Source: Rhizophlyctis rosea
Taxonomy: Eukaryota > Chytridiomycota > Chytridiomycetes > Rhizophlyctidales > Rhizophlyctidaceae
DNA: 64,000 bases
Direction: 5' to 3'
NCBI GenBank assembly: GCA_027596075.1
Contig: JADGJC010000026.1
Coordinates: 162,047 to 226,046, forward strand
In this document: positions 45,879 through 57,880 of the stretch, in pieces
Numbering within the stretch: the first letter of the stretch is position 1
Layout of the letters: each line of letters begins with the position of its first letter
Translations under genes and position numbers: made by a program
Notes under the pieces: generated by a model
Database searches by the model: none
The model's input: the letters and a program-made list of their open reading frames with translations, nothing else
What the model was told of the DNA's origin: nothing

Positions 45879-47371
45879 TCATCCCCAAGTATGCAAATTC
45901 CCCGCCTGGGCCGCCCTAGCAGCCGCTTCACCTTTCACCAATGCCATGGGGAAGTACCCGCTCTGCTCAGTGGCCAGGTTCATTCCGTATCCCCACCCAT
46001 CGGCATAAGTGGCCATCCAGTGAATGTCGGCATTCGGAGTCAGGAACAGCTCGTTTTCTTCGCGTGGGTAGAACCGAGCCTGTTGAAACGTTGGGCAATT
46101 TCCATATTAGATGGTTTGCCGAGTGCGACTCCATAACGTGCACCAAACGTTCACATACCGTAGCAACAACCTTATTCTCCGCATTCCCCAACTCCACATC
46201 ATCACGACTGCTATCCACAACTCTCGCATCCCCATGCGCCCTCGGCGCCCCACCAACAGGCGCGACCCCCTCCAACGGCTCATTCTCCATCAACGCCCTA
46301 GCACCCAAACTCAAATCGCCCGAAATGCTATTATCTCTAATTGGCACCATCTCCGGCTCCTTCTTCACCTTCACGTCGCGCGGCAGCGTCTCCGGTGACG
46401 GCGGCATGGCGATGTACTGTTCGTATAGTGGGTTTGCGGGAGACGGGGTCGACACATTTTGTACGAGGGATTTGCCGTTGCGGGATTGTTGTCTTTTGCG
46501 GTACCAGAGGAAGAGGAGGATGGCGAGGATGAGGATAACTATGATGGCGATGAGGGCTTTGAAACCGCTGGTGGAGGTGAAGGGGGTGGAAGAGGTTGCT
46601 GCGATTGTGTTGGGTTGGGTTCCTGATGTGTTGTCGGTGTTGCTGACTGGTGTGGATGACGATTGTGAAGATTGAGTGACGGTGATTGTTGATGTGCCCG
46701 CAACTTGAAGTGTGGTAGAAGTGGGAAGAGGGCTTGGCGTTAGAGGGGACGGAGTGGAGGAAGAAGAAGTGGATGTCGTCAACGAACTTGCTGTGGTACT
46801 CGTCCTGGTTACTGGTCCCGCTGCGGGAGAAACTCGAGGAGCGTTTGGCGTCTGACAGGTTTGGAAGAATCCATTGACCGTGTTGTTCTGATCACAGTAA
46901 CCTGACTTGCAATCGTCGTTCATCGTGCAAGTTCCACCATTGTCAATTTTGGAGCGGCATTGAGGGAAGGCGCCGATTGTTTTGTACATGTCACAGTAGA
47001 GCGAGCAGCTCGTAGGGTTGCCGCAGCAATCCGTGCTAAAGCAATGACTGTCAATACCAACCGCAAGGGCTACATCACAAAGAGTGCGTCTTCTAACCTG
47101 TCAGTGCAAGCGATTCCGGGCGCCTCGGGCTGACACACTCCCGACACGCAAACCTGCAAAACCAGTTGTGAAAAATTGCCACAATTCTCAAAAGCATTCC
47201 GGCATTACATACCCCATTCCGCACTCGACATTCTTGATCAAACCCATTCCCTGTACCGCCTCGCAGAGGAGCAGAGCAAGCAACACTTTGGGCGTAAGAC
47301 GCTTGAGTAAACAAAAGGGCGGCTAGCGCAGTGTGCGCCAGAGACGTCCGCTGTGCTCTGAAAGAAAGCAT
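45879..47371 (-). CDS. Type I membrane protein: Cys-rich ectodomain, Ser/Thr stalk, TM, cytoplasmic SH3
   Basis: Exons 47371..47213, 47153..47098, 47035..46159 and 46079..45879 (430 aa). A signal peptide (SLAHTALAALLFTQASYAQS) starts an ectodomain with many cysteines (VACSAPLRGG, FDQECRVRNG, VCVSGVCQPE, DCCGNPTSCSLYC, GGTCTMNDDCKSGYC), resembling small disulfide-knot modules. A Ser/Thr/Pro-rich stalk runs to about residue 226. The TM helix is at about 229-249 (FKALIAIIVILILAILLFLW), followed by a basic stop-transfer YRKRQQ. The cytoplasmic part ends with an SH3-like domain from residue 365: ARFYPREENELFLTPNADI, then YADGWGYGMNLATEQSGYFP. This is a sensor or adhesin layout with a Pro-motif-binding output, reminiscent of Sho1-like membrane SH3 proteins, but with one TM and a large ectodomain. 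Ligand unknown. Confidence 0.85.
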
Positions 47372-47912
47372 CGTGAGCCAGCGAGGTGGAGTACTACAAA
47401 GCGGTTGCGCTGCGTATGCCCAGAACGCTTCGTATGCAGCTGTGACTTTGGAAGGGTTTTACGGATGTCACCAAGAGGAAGATGGCAGCAAAAGGTAAAC
47501 AAAGGGAAAGGTCAACAGCCCTTGAAGCCAGCCGCGTTTTGACTCCCCAAACCCAATTTTGCATTGGCGCGGCCAGCCGCTCCGAAAGCGGAAACGGTTT
47601 GTCCGAAAGCGGTGCTCTGTCCGACACAAATGAGTAAGCAAGCCGCGTAAGCAAGCACGTGGTTGACAGACACCGTCGATAAGACGGACCCTGAAACGTG
47701 ATGTAATATTCATTTAGACTGGGACGCGTGGCCAAGCCGCGTCGTCCAAAAATAGCCCCTCCTTCTCCTCCTTATGTACCCCTTTGTGTTTGACGGGTCG
47801 ATTCTTCTCCAACTCCATCTGCAAATCCATTAGCGGGCATTCCCACACGGAAAGGCTCACTCTACCACCATCTGTCAATCCTGCCGGAGTCCATATACAC
47901 TCCCTCGTTACC
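47372..47912. promoter_or_regulatory. Divergent promoter region
   Basis: 541 bp between the SH3 receptor-like gene (minus) and the lipase-like gene (plus). Contains a short CGAAAGCGG direct repeat (47581-47610). No named site. Confidence 0.5.
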
Positions 47913-49036
47913 ATGCTCTCAAACATAACCAGTCTCCTGGGCCTCAGCGCGCCAAGCGACCCCACCTATGGCCGCGCCTCCCTCCCTCTCCACCCCGTCG
48001 AACAAGAGATGCGCAACGCTCCATACACCTGCACCGACACTCGCCTCCCCTCCTCCTCCCACACAATCTACGTCCAAACCTGGTCTCTCGCCTCCCCTAC
48101 CGCAAAACCCGTAGCAGACCTCATCAACGTCCACGGCCTCGGTGACTATGGAGGGCGCATGAACAAACCCTGGGCCAACTCCCTCGTAAACGAAGGCTTC
48201 CGTCTCACTTCCCTCGACCTGCCCGGCCACGGCCGCTCCTCCGGTCTTCACGGATACTTCTCCAGCATAGACGAACACGTCCAAGCCCTCCGCACCGTTG
48301 TGAAAGAGCATGTCGCCAAACTACCCAAAACAACCAGCGGGAAACTTTTCATCATGTGCGGCTCGTTGGGAGGGTTGGTTGGGATAACGTACAGTATCCA
48401 ATATGGAAAACACTCGCAATACCCTCTCGATGGAATAGTCATTCTCTGTCCGTTGATCATTCCCATGGGCGCAAGTCGCCCTTCGTATGCATTGCAAGTT
48501 GCTGCACAAGTCATTCGATGGATTCCCGGTGGAGGCACATTGGCGGTGGCAGAGGCAAATAGGGGAAAGAACTCTCAGGACCCGAACAATGAGAAGATCT
48601 TCATGGCGGATCCGTTGGCTTATTCTGGACCTTTGAGAGGTTTGTCTTTAACAACTCGTCCACCACATGTCCAGAGACTTGGCTGATCGCGTCGATCCGT
48701 ACATTCAGTCGGGTCCGGTCTAGCAATGCTTGAAGGCTTTGAAACATTACAAGAGAATCTGAACCGCATGGAAGTTCCCTTCATCACAATGCACGGAGAT
48801 GCAGATCTAGTGACAAGGTACGGCCAGTTGTCACTGCTACACATACAAAACCTGTCTTCTTATTGATCATTCATCTATCGGCCAGCCCTGAAGGAAGCAA
48901 GATGCTCTACGAACACGCGCCCGTCAAGGACAAAACCCTCAAAGTCTGGGAAGGACAATGGCACGATCTAACCCGTGAACCTAAAACCCTCGAAGTCTTA
49001 GCGGAGGCTGTGAACTGGTTGAAGGCCAGGTGCTGA
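47913..49036 (+). CDS. Monoglyceride-lipase-like alpha/beta hydrolase
   Basis: Exons 47913..48639, 48709..48817 and 48886..49036 (328 aa), ATG chosen as the first in frame. Hydrolase_4 (serine aminopeptidase S33 / MAGL-like) features: INVHGLGDYGGRMNKPWANS, LDLPGHGRSSGLHGYFSS, the nucleophile elbow FIMCGSLGGLVG with Ser151, the acid segment PFITMHGDADLVTS, and the His segment GQWHDLTREP. The elbow is C-G-S-L-G, so the usual first Gly of GxSxG is Cys; the catalytic triad otherwise looks complete. The likely reaction is hydrolysis of a monoacylglycerol or similar ester, in the cytosol or at lipid droplets. No signal peptide. Confidence 0.88.
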
Positions 49037-49244
49037 ATGCTCCCGGACTAGACTTTCTCTCTTTACTTTATGTACACATGTTAGCTATTTTTGTAATTCC
49101 TGTTTTTGTCTATGAGGATAGGTGAACGGGAAAGGGAAGGGATGACGGGATAAGGTATTTTCTATGTACCATGTCAACAGCTCAGGGACGTCCTGATTCC
49201 TAAGACTGGCCTGAACTGGTCCCACTTCAACAACACTCAGCACC

Positions 49245-50254
49245 TCAAACCCGTCTCACACCCCCTTCCTCACCCGCCACAGCCCTCTGAATAACAAAAT
49301 AGAACCTCGTAGTAGCATTTGGCTGAGCCCCGTCCGTTGACACGGCAAGGTACTTCACTCTCCAAGTACAGCCAGAATTCTTCGCGTCTTCCTCTGCGAC
49401 GCGCTCGGCGAGGACACGGTGGAAGACGAGGAGGGCTTCGTAGCGGAAGCGGAAGAGGGAGGCGCCCCAGTTGTCGCGGAGGTCTGGGTCGGTGGGGAGG
49501 GAGGAGTCGTCGGCTGGGATGCGGATTACCTGGAGGGAAGGGATTTTGAATGTGTGGTGAGGAGGTTTGAGAGTGAGTGGACATACCTGTACACGTTCGA
49601 AATGAGCCCAATCATCTGGATTGTTGACAGTGCAGCATACAATCTCCGTGTCATGCGTCAATCGAGCTGTCAATATCAACGAATCGTCAACGGTTTTTCA
49701 GGTGACCTCACATAACATAATGCACGCGCCAAAATCATGGCACACAAATAAAGAAACACCAACCTGCAGCCAAAACTCCCAAATGTGACAACCCAAAGTA
49801 CTCTGCCTCGGCTCTCACAGCCGCAAGGGATGGCCCGCCCTGCGGGATGTGGAGGTTGTTCGTGCGGTAGTATTCCAGGACGACGGAAAAGAGGTCGGGG
49901 GAGCGGTCGATGAAGATTGTGCGGGATGAGGGAGGTGATGAGTGGTGGTCTGAATGAGTTGATGCGGGATTTTGTTTTTGGAAACGGACGAGGGCTGCGA
50001 GCTGGGGGTGGATATGGTATGTTTTTGACTGTGATGGTTAAGGTAGGATTGGCTTATTGACATACCATTGATTCTGGGTGGATATTGAGGGTACTGAATA
50101 GTGTTCAGTATGAAAAGCGAATAAGTTTGACGTCTTAGCAGAGTTTGACAGGTGGCGAAGTCCAACTGTTTATTTACCTTTCAGTCGTTACGAAGGTCCT
50201 GCCTCCGACACTGAACTCCACTCTGTCCTGTGGTTCGGGCGTTGTCTCCGACAT
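49245..50254 (-). CDS. T1-type BTB/POZ domain protein (KCTD-like)
   Basis: Exons 50254..50178, 50093..50066, 50001..49764, 49666..49587 and 49529..49245 (235 aa). The BTB_2 (potassium-channel tetramerisation-type) fold is read across the first three exons: RVEFSVGGRTFVTTE, STLNIHPESMLAALVRF, TIFIDRSPDLFSVVLEYYRT, LHIPQGGPSLAAVRAEAEYF and GLSHLGVL. A C-terminal domain of about 130 residues follows (ARLTHDTEIVCCTVNN, VIRIPADDSSLPTDPDL, YEALLVFHRVLAERVAEE). KCTD-like proteins assemble oligomers and often serve as Cullin3 adaptors. No ion-channel segment is present. The 28-nt second exon was placed by BTB alignment. Confidence 0.87.
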
Positions 50255-53200
50255 TAGTGAGCGGTAAGAGCTTTGAGCTTTCTTTGCGGTAGCGTGGAGA
50301 GGACAAGCTGCTACTTGAGCTGGGAACGTTGGGGTGCTGAGCTGTCAATACCTATTGGGAGGGGTGCCACGCTTTCAGGGAGTGACGGTCTGCTTACCAA
50401 ATCGCCAATTGACTGGGTAGGAGTTGTGAGGAGGCTCAAGTATGCGAACCTCTGTGTATTTGAAGGGGTCGTCCTAGCTCGTCCTTAGTTTTGTGAGGTT
50501 GCTGCCTTTGGCAAATTTCTACAAATTTACGTGCGGAAGTTGAGGAAAGACGAGGAAAGACCCTTTGGACAGCGCGTCATAAGGTGCATGGGAGCCAACA
50601 TGCATGTGTTTCCGCGCCACACGAAGCTGGGTCCAGAGCGCTCAGCTTATGGACCCTGAATTTGTGGTCATGACCATACCGAGTTCAACGAAAACGTATG
50701 AAAACCAGGAAGAACTATGCTTGATCAAGTTGATCACCTCCTGACATGGCTCGCCGCGCGCGCATACGACTTCCAACCGTTTGAATACCACCAAGCTTCT
50801 TCCCGCTAAGCCAAGTGGGCGAAACGAATATGTTATCAAAGTCATGACACCGATTCCGGGCAGTTTCCAACATCTTCAATCTTCCTACACCTATGTTTGA
50901 ACATACCATACTCAGTATACTCATGGCCTTGCTGCGCCAAGTACGCCATTGCTATCAAATGGCCGGCACGGACCGAATGTGTGCTCACGATCATTGACGT
51001 TTCAAAACTCATGCCGCTTGTGATGGTGCAAACCTGATGAGTGGCAAATCTCGGTGTCAGAAACAAATTCCTATGAAGCGGGCGCCATGAGATGTTGGCT
51101 GCGGACGAGTGGATACCCAGTATTCTCCAAGCAGTGGGGTGAGCTAATCCAGGTGATGAACTCGTTCTGCCTTCATGTCCGGCACGCTTTGTTGGCCTGT
51201 CATGCCGTAGTCCACCTGTCATGAGCACTCGCTATACTGCTGAAAGCAATGCAGTTAAGAATCTAGGAAACGGCGTATCTTGTACCATCAGGGCTGAGTT
51301 TCGAATGGCATGAAGTCTGTCCCAGTCCTGTGATCGGCTGATGAGCACATTCTAGGGATCAGAACGAGAAAGACAGGCCTGCAAGCCCCGTCGTGAAGGC
51401 TAGGGTGGGGAGGAAAGGTAGAGTCCGCACCGAAACGGGGCGTGTCCGAAATTCGGAACTGGGCTGTGCCCCCGCTGGACCCTGAAAATGTACTCTTTTT
51501 GAGGGCAGTAAACAAGCAACGCCCGCTCTCTGGGCAGAACGTGTTGTTTGCAATGCTTTTTATAGCAGAGCAAATGAAATCATGGGGAATGTCTGGTGTT
51601 CATCTCCAGCACCGACAGTTGCTCTCTCGTGGCAATCTTGTAAATCTCTTCAATCCGACTGTTTTTCAGCAATCCTGTTAGTTTTGGGTACTCTCGTCAA
51701 TCCCACTCGTCAATCCTGATACCCTTCGGCAATCCCGTCAATCCCATCGGTCTTGGTTTGGCTGATTGTAAAATCTCTGTCAATCTTGCCAATCTAGTAA
51801 AACCCCCTCGGTTTTGGTTTGGTCAATCTTTTGATTGTTGAGATTGCCACGACTGACCGGGGATTTACCAGATTCACAAGATTGACTCGAATGACAATCC
51901 CAGATTAACAAGAGAGATTGGCAAAATTGACAAAACCGACAATCAAAGATCGGCAAGAGTAACGAGAGTGACGTGAGATTGCCAAGTGAGCGAGATTGAT
52001 GGGATTGACAAAAGTACTTAGATTCCTGATTAGTGGAGATCAAGATCAGGAAGCTGACAAGATTGACCAAAGTAACATCATTCATGGGATTGGCATGGCT
52101 GACAGGGTCACGAGATTGACTGGTGATTAACGGGATTGACACGTTTGACCAAGATTAACGAGATCGACGAGATTGACGAGATTGGCATTCTGGATTTGTC
52201 AATCTTGTAGATCTCTTGGCAGTCTTGCCAATCTAGCTACTCTTGTCACTCCCGTCAATCTTGTAAACCTCTTGTCAGGTCTGGCAATTTCGCTAATTTT
52301 GTCAATTCAGGATTGCCATGGGTTAACAAGAGCAGCGAAGAGTCACAGGGGATTGCCAAGATTGACAAGGTTGACAATCAGGGATTAACAGAGTAAAGAG
52401 ATTGCAAAAGAGGTCACGAGATTGACGAGAGTGCCGAAATTGACAATCATGGTGGCCAATCTTGTAAATGTCGTCAGTCCGTTGTTACGCTCATCAGTTG
52501 TGTCAATCACTGATTGGCGACTTTCCGGGCCGGCAATCCCTGACTACTCTCCCACTAATACTCTCATCACTCTTTGATGTACGCTTCTATCAATTTCGAT
52601 ACTTCCTGGCGATAACGTCGTTGACATAAGCTCATTCCGGGCACGACATGAAGTAGGTAAGTCCATAAAACGCAAACAGGTCGACCTTGTAAGAATGCAA
52701 AGTTCATTCCCGCGATCATTTCCAGTAAAGTCCAGCAACACCTGTAACAGCCCATTGTTGAGTATGTTGGAGGAAGATGCTTTGTACGTTTGCCAAAACT
52801 ATTTAGGGACCTTCTTGTGATTAGTACCAGCTATTCACTCCTGCAGACCCCGCCCAGTCGTCCACGGACCTGAACTACGCAAACTGTCTCGACTCATCGA
52901 AGGCAGTCTGCGTGGGCAACATCCTGGGAGTAGCCGGAAGGCACTTATGCATAACAGTTGTTCAAACTGTTCAACGGTAAGCAAACACCCCCCACCCCGC
53001 AATGGGTGGATTCGTTGTGAGCAATTTCACCGCATTCACCGTTTTGGGTGACGGCGGTGATCGGAGTATTGTTACGAGTGGGTGGAGTGATATGACCGTG
53101 CGGCAATTGCAGTTGCGCCGACGGGATCAACTTCACAAGCATTGTAAAGTCCATCAAACCATGCAGGAAGCGGCCTTTTGATTGGGCAACAGCAAGTTCC

Positions 53201-53809
53201 TGAAGTGATCAATCAGGTCGCTGCCTTGGCCATAGTCATTGTCGTGGTCCCGAACCTCAAAACGCTGTTGATGGGCGTCCTTCACCTCATGCCCGAAGCG
53301 ATACCATACTCGAAAAGGTATCCATATTGTGCTTTTGAGATCGGCATGCGCAAAAGAAGATCCGGTAACAGGGAGGCCAGAACAAGTAAGCCCGGGGTCT
53401 TTTGGTTATGTACACGGAACGTCCACGATCAGTTGCCCTATTTCAGGAACGACAATCGCAGCGCTCTCGCCGCGTGCATCCTTGAGCCACGGTCACATCT
53501 CCCGCAGAAGAAGACTTTTCTTTCTGGTCCGTGAAAGAAGGTCCGTCCATGAGAAGGATGACCGAACTGGGGAAGCTCTGACGTATTGAGTCAAATGCAT
53601 CCTTTGCCAACAGGTCACCAGACATAAATCTCATTTGCACAAGGACACGTTGCTGAAAATGAGTTGCCCAGTTTGGACTCATCCTCAACTGGACAATCTG
53701 CGTATGTTTTGCGGAGACCATGACTTCATAGATACAATACGCTAGTGCGGAATCCACTGCCGTTACCCTCCCTTTACAGCCCCGCATCAGTCTTGCCCTG
53801 TATAACTCT
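50255..53809. other. Gene-poor region with a 9-bp-repeat array
   Basis: 3.5 kb without a supported gene. 50255-51600 and 52560-53800 hold only short ORFs of non-coding character. 51640-52540 is a repeat array (listed). It lies upstream of a relic gene, and the whole 50-58 kb interval looks like decaying or repeat-invaded DNA. Confidence 0.6.
51640..52540. repeat. Degenerate 9-bp repeats in alternating orientation blocks
   Basis: GTCAATCYN units dominate at about 51690-51830, GATTGACRA units at about 51840-52190, GTCAATC again at about 52195-52310, GATTGAC at about 52330-52450, then GTCAATC. Clear 9-bp periodicity is seen in GACGAGATTGACGAGATT near 52160. ORFs across it are repeat artefacts. 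Confidence 0.85.
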
Positions 53810-55714
53810 ACCCAGGACCCGCCGCAACTTGGTATCGTATGTCAAGAAAAGCGTCAGATGCTGCATTTGGAAGTTCCCCAACCTCGCTTAATATCCCGTT
53901 GGGGGCGTACATCCGGATGAGGGGGATGAGTTTAGATGTTCGGTGGCGGATACTACAATCAAACGAAAAAAACAATAACAAGAGGTAAACTAGGGAAGAA
54001 GGATACCCACCTACCAAAGACGTCCGGCCCCCATTGCATCCCATGGGATTATATCCAATCTGGATGGAGAATGTTGTCCTCCTTCCGATGACCCCACACA
54101 TCCGCATACCTGGGCGACTTTGGTGCCATGGTACACTTTCGATCTAAACCGCTATTGTTCCACCATTCAATTAATTCAACCCGTCCGTCCTCGAAAACAC
54201 CGCCAGTGTACTTCAGTTCCAACCCGCTGCGCTTCCACCACTCCAAAACCTCAATCAACCCACTTAGACTTGCCCTGTCCATCGCTTGATTGCTATACTT
54301 CAACTCCAACCCGCTGCCCTTCCACCACTCCAAAACCTTCGTCATGCCCCTTTCACTCGCTTGATCTATTCCCCAGCCTGTACAATTCCAATCCGCTTCT
54401 CTCTCACCACTCCAGCATATCAACCAAACTGCGTTCTTCCTCTGCATCCACCAATGATCCCACCGGTGACCCCCCGCAGTCACCGTATCCATTGCTGAAG
54501 CACTATAATTCAACTCCAGTCAACTGCCCTTCCATCAATTAACCACCTGAACAGTATATGCTGCATCCATCGATCGTTTGGTATACTTCAACTCCAACCC
54601 ACTCGCCGCCCATCACTCCAACACATCAACCCTCTCTTCGTGGCTTGCTGAATCCATCCGCTGAGTACTTGGGTTCCAATTCACTCTTCACCCACCAGTC
54701 CAACACCCTCAAATGCCCTCGCCGACTCGCTTCATCCATTCCTTGGTATGTCCATTCCATTTCGAATCCGCTTTTGATCCACCACTGTAGAACAGCTACA
54801 TGCCCGTTTGCGCTCGCCCTATCCATTTGGTGTCGGGACATTTCGGAAGCTGTGGCCCTCCCAATCCCAGGTTCTGTCCCAGTACCATTCCACGTCACTC
54901 TTTGTCAACCATTCCAACACCTCCACATGGCCATTCGCGCTTGCCATACCGATCGCATGTTCGATTTCAAGCTCTTCACCACTTGTCTTCCACCATTCTA
55001 AGACCGTTACATCCCCATCAGCAGCAGCTTTGTCGGTCGGGTAAATGGACCAACGTAACTCCAAGCCACTCTGTTTCCACCATTGCAAGACTCTACATTC
55101 CCTTGAACACTAGGTGCCTCCATCGACGCTTCGCTCCAATCAAATTTTAATCCGCTGGCCCGCCACCAATACAGAACCTCAATATGCCCACTTTCGCTTG
55201 CTGCATCCATGGGATGACGCCACTCTCCTCCCCAATCCTCCTCCGCCGCCAATGTACACTCCAACCCACTCTCTTTCCAACACTCCAACACCGGAAAGAG
55301 TCCGTTCCTGCTGGCCAAGTACATGGCTGCACCAATCCACTTCAAGCGCAACCCACTACGCTTCCACCACTCCAGCACGTGAACATGTCCATTCTCACTG
55401 GCACAATCCATCGCCTCCACTGAGTAAATCAACTTCCGACCGTCCTTTCTATCCTTCCAATCCCTCCACCAATCCACCAAATCCACGAGACCTTTGCGAG
55501 ATGCGTTATCCATACGTGCGGCGTGAATGTAAGGAATGGCGGCGTTACGGATGTCCGGGAATTGGTATTTCGCTGCGAAGAGGACGCCGATGCGGAAGGA
55601 GGGTATTGGTGGGAGGTAGCGGAAGACTTTGGGGAGGAGTTCGAGAGGGACTGTGCATAGGAGGGCGAGGGAATTGGATGTGGGTTCGGACAGTGGTATC
55701 TTGACCGTGGTCAT
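53810..55714 (-). pseudogene. Wrecked F-box/WW-repeat gene
   Basis: From ATG 55714 the frame encodes an F-box-like start (TVPLELLPKVFRYLPPI) and ankyrin-like WW units (LVDLVDWWRDWKDRK, AMDCASENGHVHVLEWWKRS, MDAASESGHIEVLYWWRAS). It then breaks. The continuing repeats appear in a second frame (54819-55088: VLEWWKTSG, ASANGHVEVLEWL), a third (54626-54898: MDRASANGHVAVLQWWIKS, MDEASRRGHLRVLDWWVKS) and a fourth (54049-54513: IDQASERGMTKVLEWWKGS, MDRASLSGLIEVLEWWKRS), with stops near 54510 and 54620. At least three frameshifts or stops make it non-functional as read. A full copy would have about 12 repeats, far more than the intact relative at 12904-13746. The 3' end at about 53810 is approximate. 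Confidence 0.85.
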
Positions 55715-56292
55715 GGTTGTGTTGGTAGTGAAGGGTCTCCAATGTGCAACGGAAATGTGGCACTGGAAAGTGATATCTGGGTCAGTTAGTTGCAAGCCAT
55801 AATCAATATGATTTGGCAGAGGCAGAAACTAACGCGATGGTGATATTCGGTTTGATTATCTTCACCGTCTTGGACGGTTGCTCACCGTTCTGCTCCTTAT
55901 GTAGGGCCAGAGGTCAGGTGGTTTGAGAGATGCACAGCAGCAAAGCAAGGTCATCGTGTGCAGTCCAACCCTGTTTGCATTAGTTTGGTGCGACTCCACT
56001 GGCACAGTGACTCAAACTTGTTCCACAGCCACATTTTTCTCTGTGCCGCGCCGGATTGATGGTAAAGTCTGTTCCTAGTACTTGGATCGATTCGCTTTGT
56101 GAGAGCTCCCAAGCTCTCCAAGCTAGCTTTCATAAATCGATCAACTTGCCTGTAAAGATGAAGTTCTGCATTGCTAGTGCTTCAGTCTGCAGGATCGGTG
56201 CAGGATTGGCATGTAACCAAAATCCGGCGTGTTGGGAATGAAAATTTTGACCAGACTGTTGTGGACGCTTGTTCATCACTGCAGCCTCGTCT

Positions 56293-56402
56293 CTCCTGTC
56301 AATCCCCGACAATCCCCGTCAATATTGTGTTAGTCCAATGATTTCGGCTATCCCGTCTGTCAATCCCGTCGGCCTTCTTTGTCAATCTCTTGAATGTTGT
56401 CA
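56293..56402 (-). repeat. Short 9-bp-repeat block
   Basis: GTCAATCCCCGACAATCCCC, GTCAATATTG and GTCAATCCCGTCGG units; the same family as the larger arrays. Confidence 0.75.
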
Positions 56403-56699
56403 ACATCATGCAATGTATGCAGACATTGACGTACTATGAGCTGGATCTCGGACCGAATCATGTCGTACGGAAGTGGAGTGATACCATTGAGCCACGGTCG
56501 AATATGCTGATCGCCGTTCCCGGCGGAAGCGACCGTCCCAGTGGAGTATTGGTGTGTTCAGAGAACTGGATTACCTGGCGGCATCCGGACTATAAGCCCC
56601 TCGTTCGAGTACCAATACCCAGATGACCGGATCCGTACCAGAAGCCTCCTTCTGCGGATGGGGAGGATGCGGAGCCGAGGTCAATAATCATTGTATCAA

Positions 56700-57880
56700 G
56701 CGTGGTGCACAAGTTCAAAAATCTCATCAACCTGGTCAATCACTTTGCGTAATAGACGAGATTGACAAACATTACGAGATTGACAGAGTGCTGTAGATGC
56801 ACAAGTCTTACGGGATTGGCAAGAAGATGAAGCTGAAAAAATTTACGGATTGACCGTCAATCCTGCTTCAAGGCCGACAAGAGGTACGGGATTGGCCGTC
56901 AATCCTGCTCCAACGGTTCACAAGATTTACAAGATTGACATGGTTTCCCTCTTGTCCATCCTCCCAATCCCGTCAACTCATTGCTACTCTCAGCAACCTT
57001 GTACATATTGTACATCTTGATCACCGCCCGTCAATCCCGCCCGTCAATCCCGCCCGTCAATCCCGCCCTAGTCAAAGTGCCCCATGTCAATCTTGCCCGT
57101 TTGTCAATCCTGCCCGTCTGTTGATTGACGAAAGTAGCGAGATTGATAAGATTTAGAAGACTGACACATACGATTGACAAGCGCGAGATTGACGGAGAAG
57201 TAAGCAAGATGGACAGGATTGACAAACTGGCGGGATTGACAGTAAATCTTTGCTAACCACTCATTGTGAGCCCGTCAATCTTGGCAAGTTGGCAATCCCC
57301 TCGATCTCATGACTGCTGTCACTCTCAAAATTCTTCTGTTTTCGGCAATACGTCAATCTTGTCAATGTCATTTGCCAATCTCGTTACCCTTGTGAATCCC
57401 GGATTGTAAATCTCGTCAATCTTTCAAATCTTGTAAGTCTTGTTGATCTCGTCACTTGTCGATCTTTGACTGTCAATCCCGTCAATCTCGGCAATCCCTT
57501 GCTTTTCCCGGCGCTCTCGTCGGTCAATCTCGTCAATCTCGTCAATCCAATGTTACTTTTGTCACGTGTTTCAATCACGGCAATCCCTGTCACACTCGCC
57601 ACTCTTGTCAATCCCTGATTGTCAACTTGTCTAGTCACTCTTGTCAATCTCGGCAACTGACCATCCCTTATTGTGAGCTTGTTGTCCCGTCACTTTGGCA
57701 ATCGCTGCAAAACCCGGGTACTCTTAGACACTCCCTCTAATATCTTTGGTGAATCTCGGCAAATCTCTTCACTCTCGTCAATCCCTGATCGTCAACTTTT
57801 CATCTCGCCCATCTCTTGCTACTCTCAACGTTCTTGTCAATCCTTTTTAACCGTCGTCACTGTCGTCAATTTGTGATGGA
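56700..57880. repeat. Large degenerate 9-bp repeat array with orientation switches
   Basis: GATTGACRA units lead at about 56750-56940 and 57130-57245; GTCAATCNN units at about 56945-57120 and 57270-57860. Embedded palindromes occur, for example 56847-56863 (GGATTGAC, C, GTCAATCC). A true 9-bp phase is seen at about 57520-57550 (GTCAATCTC repeated). Confidence 0.87.
57024..57068 (-). repeat. 13-bp perfect tandem repeat inside the array
   Basis: More than three head-to-tail copies of CCCGTCAATCCCG with almost no divergence, which suggests recent local expansion. Confidence 0.85.

Noticed and set aside
52945..53787. Small ORFs between the repeat array and the relic gene
   Set aside because: Several short overlapping frames on both strands, none with motif, exon structure or coding bias.
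57384..57656. LTRLTR-type repetitive ORF, and similar ORFs at 38742 and 51780
   Set aside because: Artefacts of the 9-bp repeat (three codons per unit); no start context, no unique domain.
51640..57880. CRISPR-like array
   Set aside because: Units are 9 bp and degenerate with no constant repeat plus unique spacer structure, and the genome is eukaryotic.
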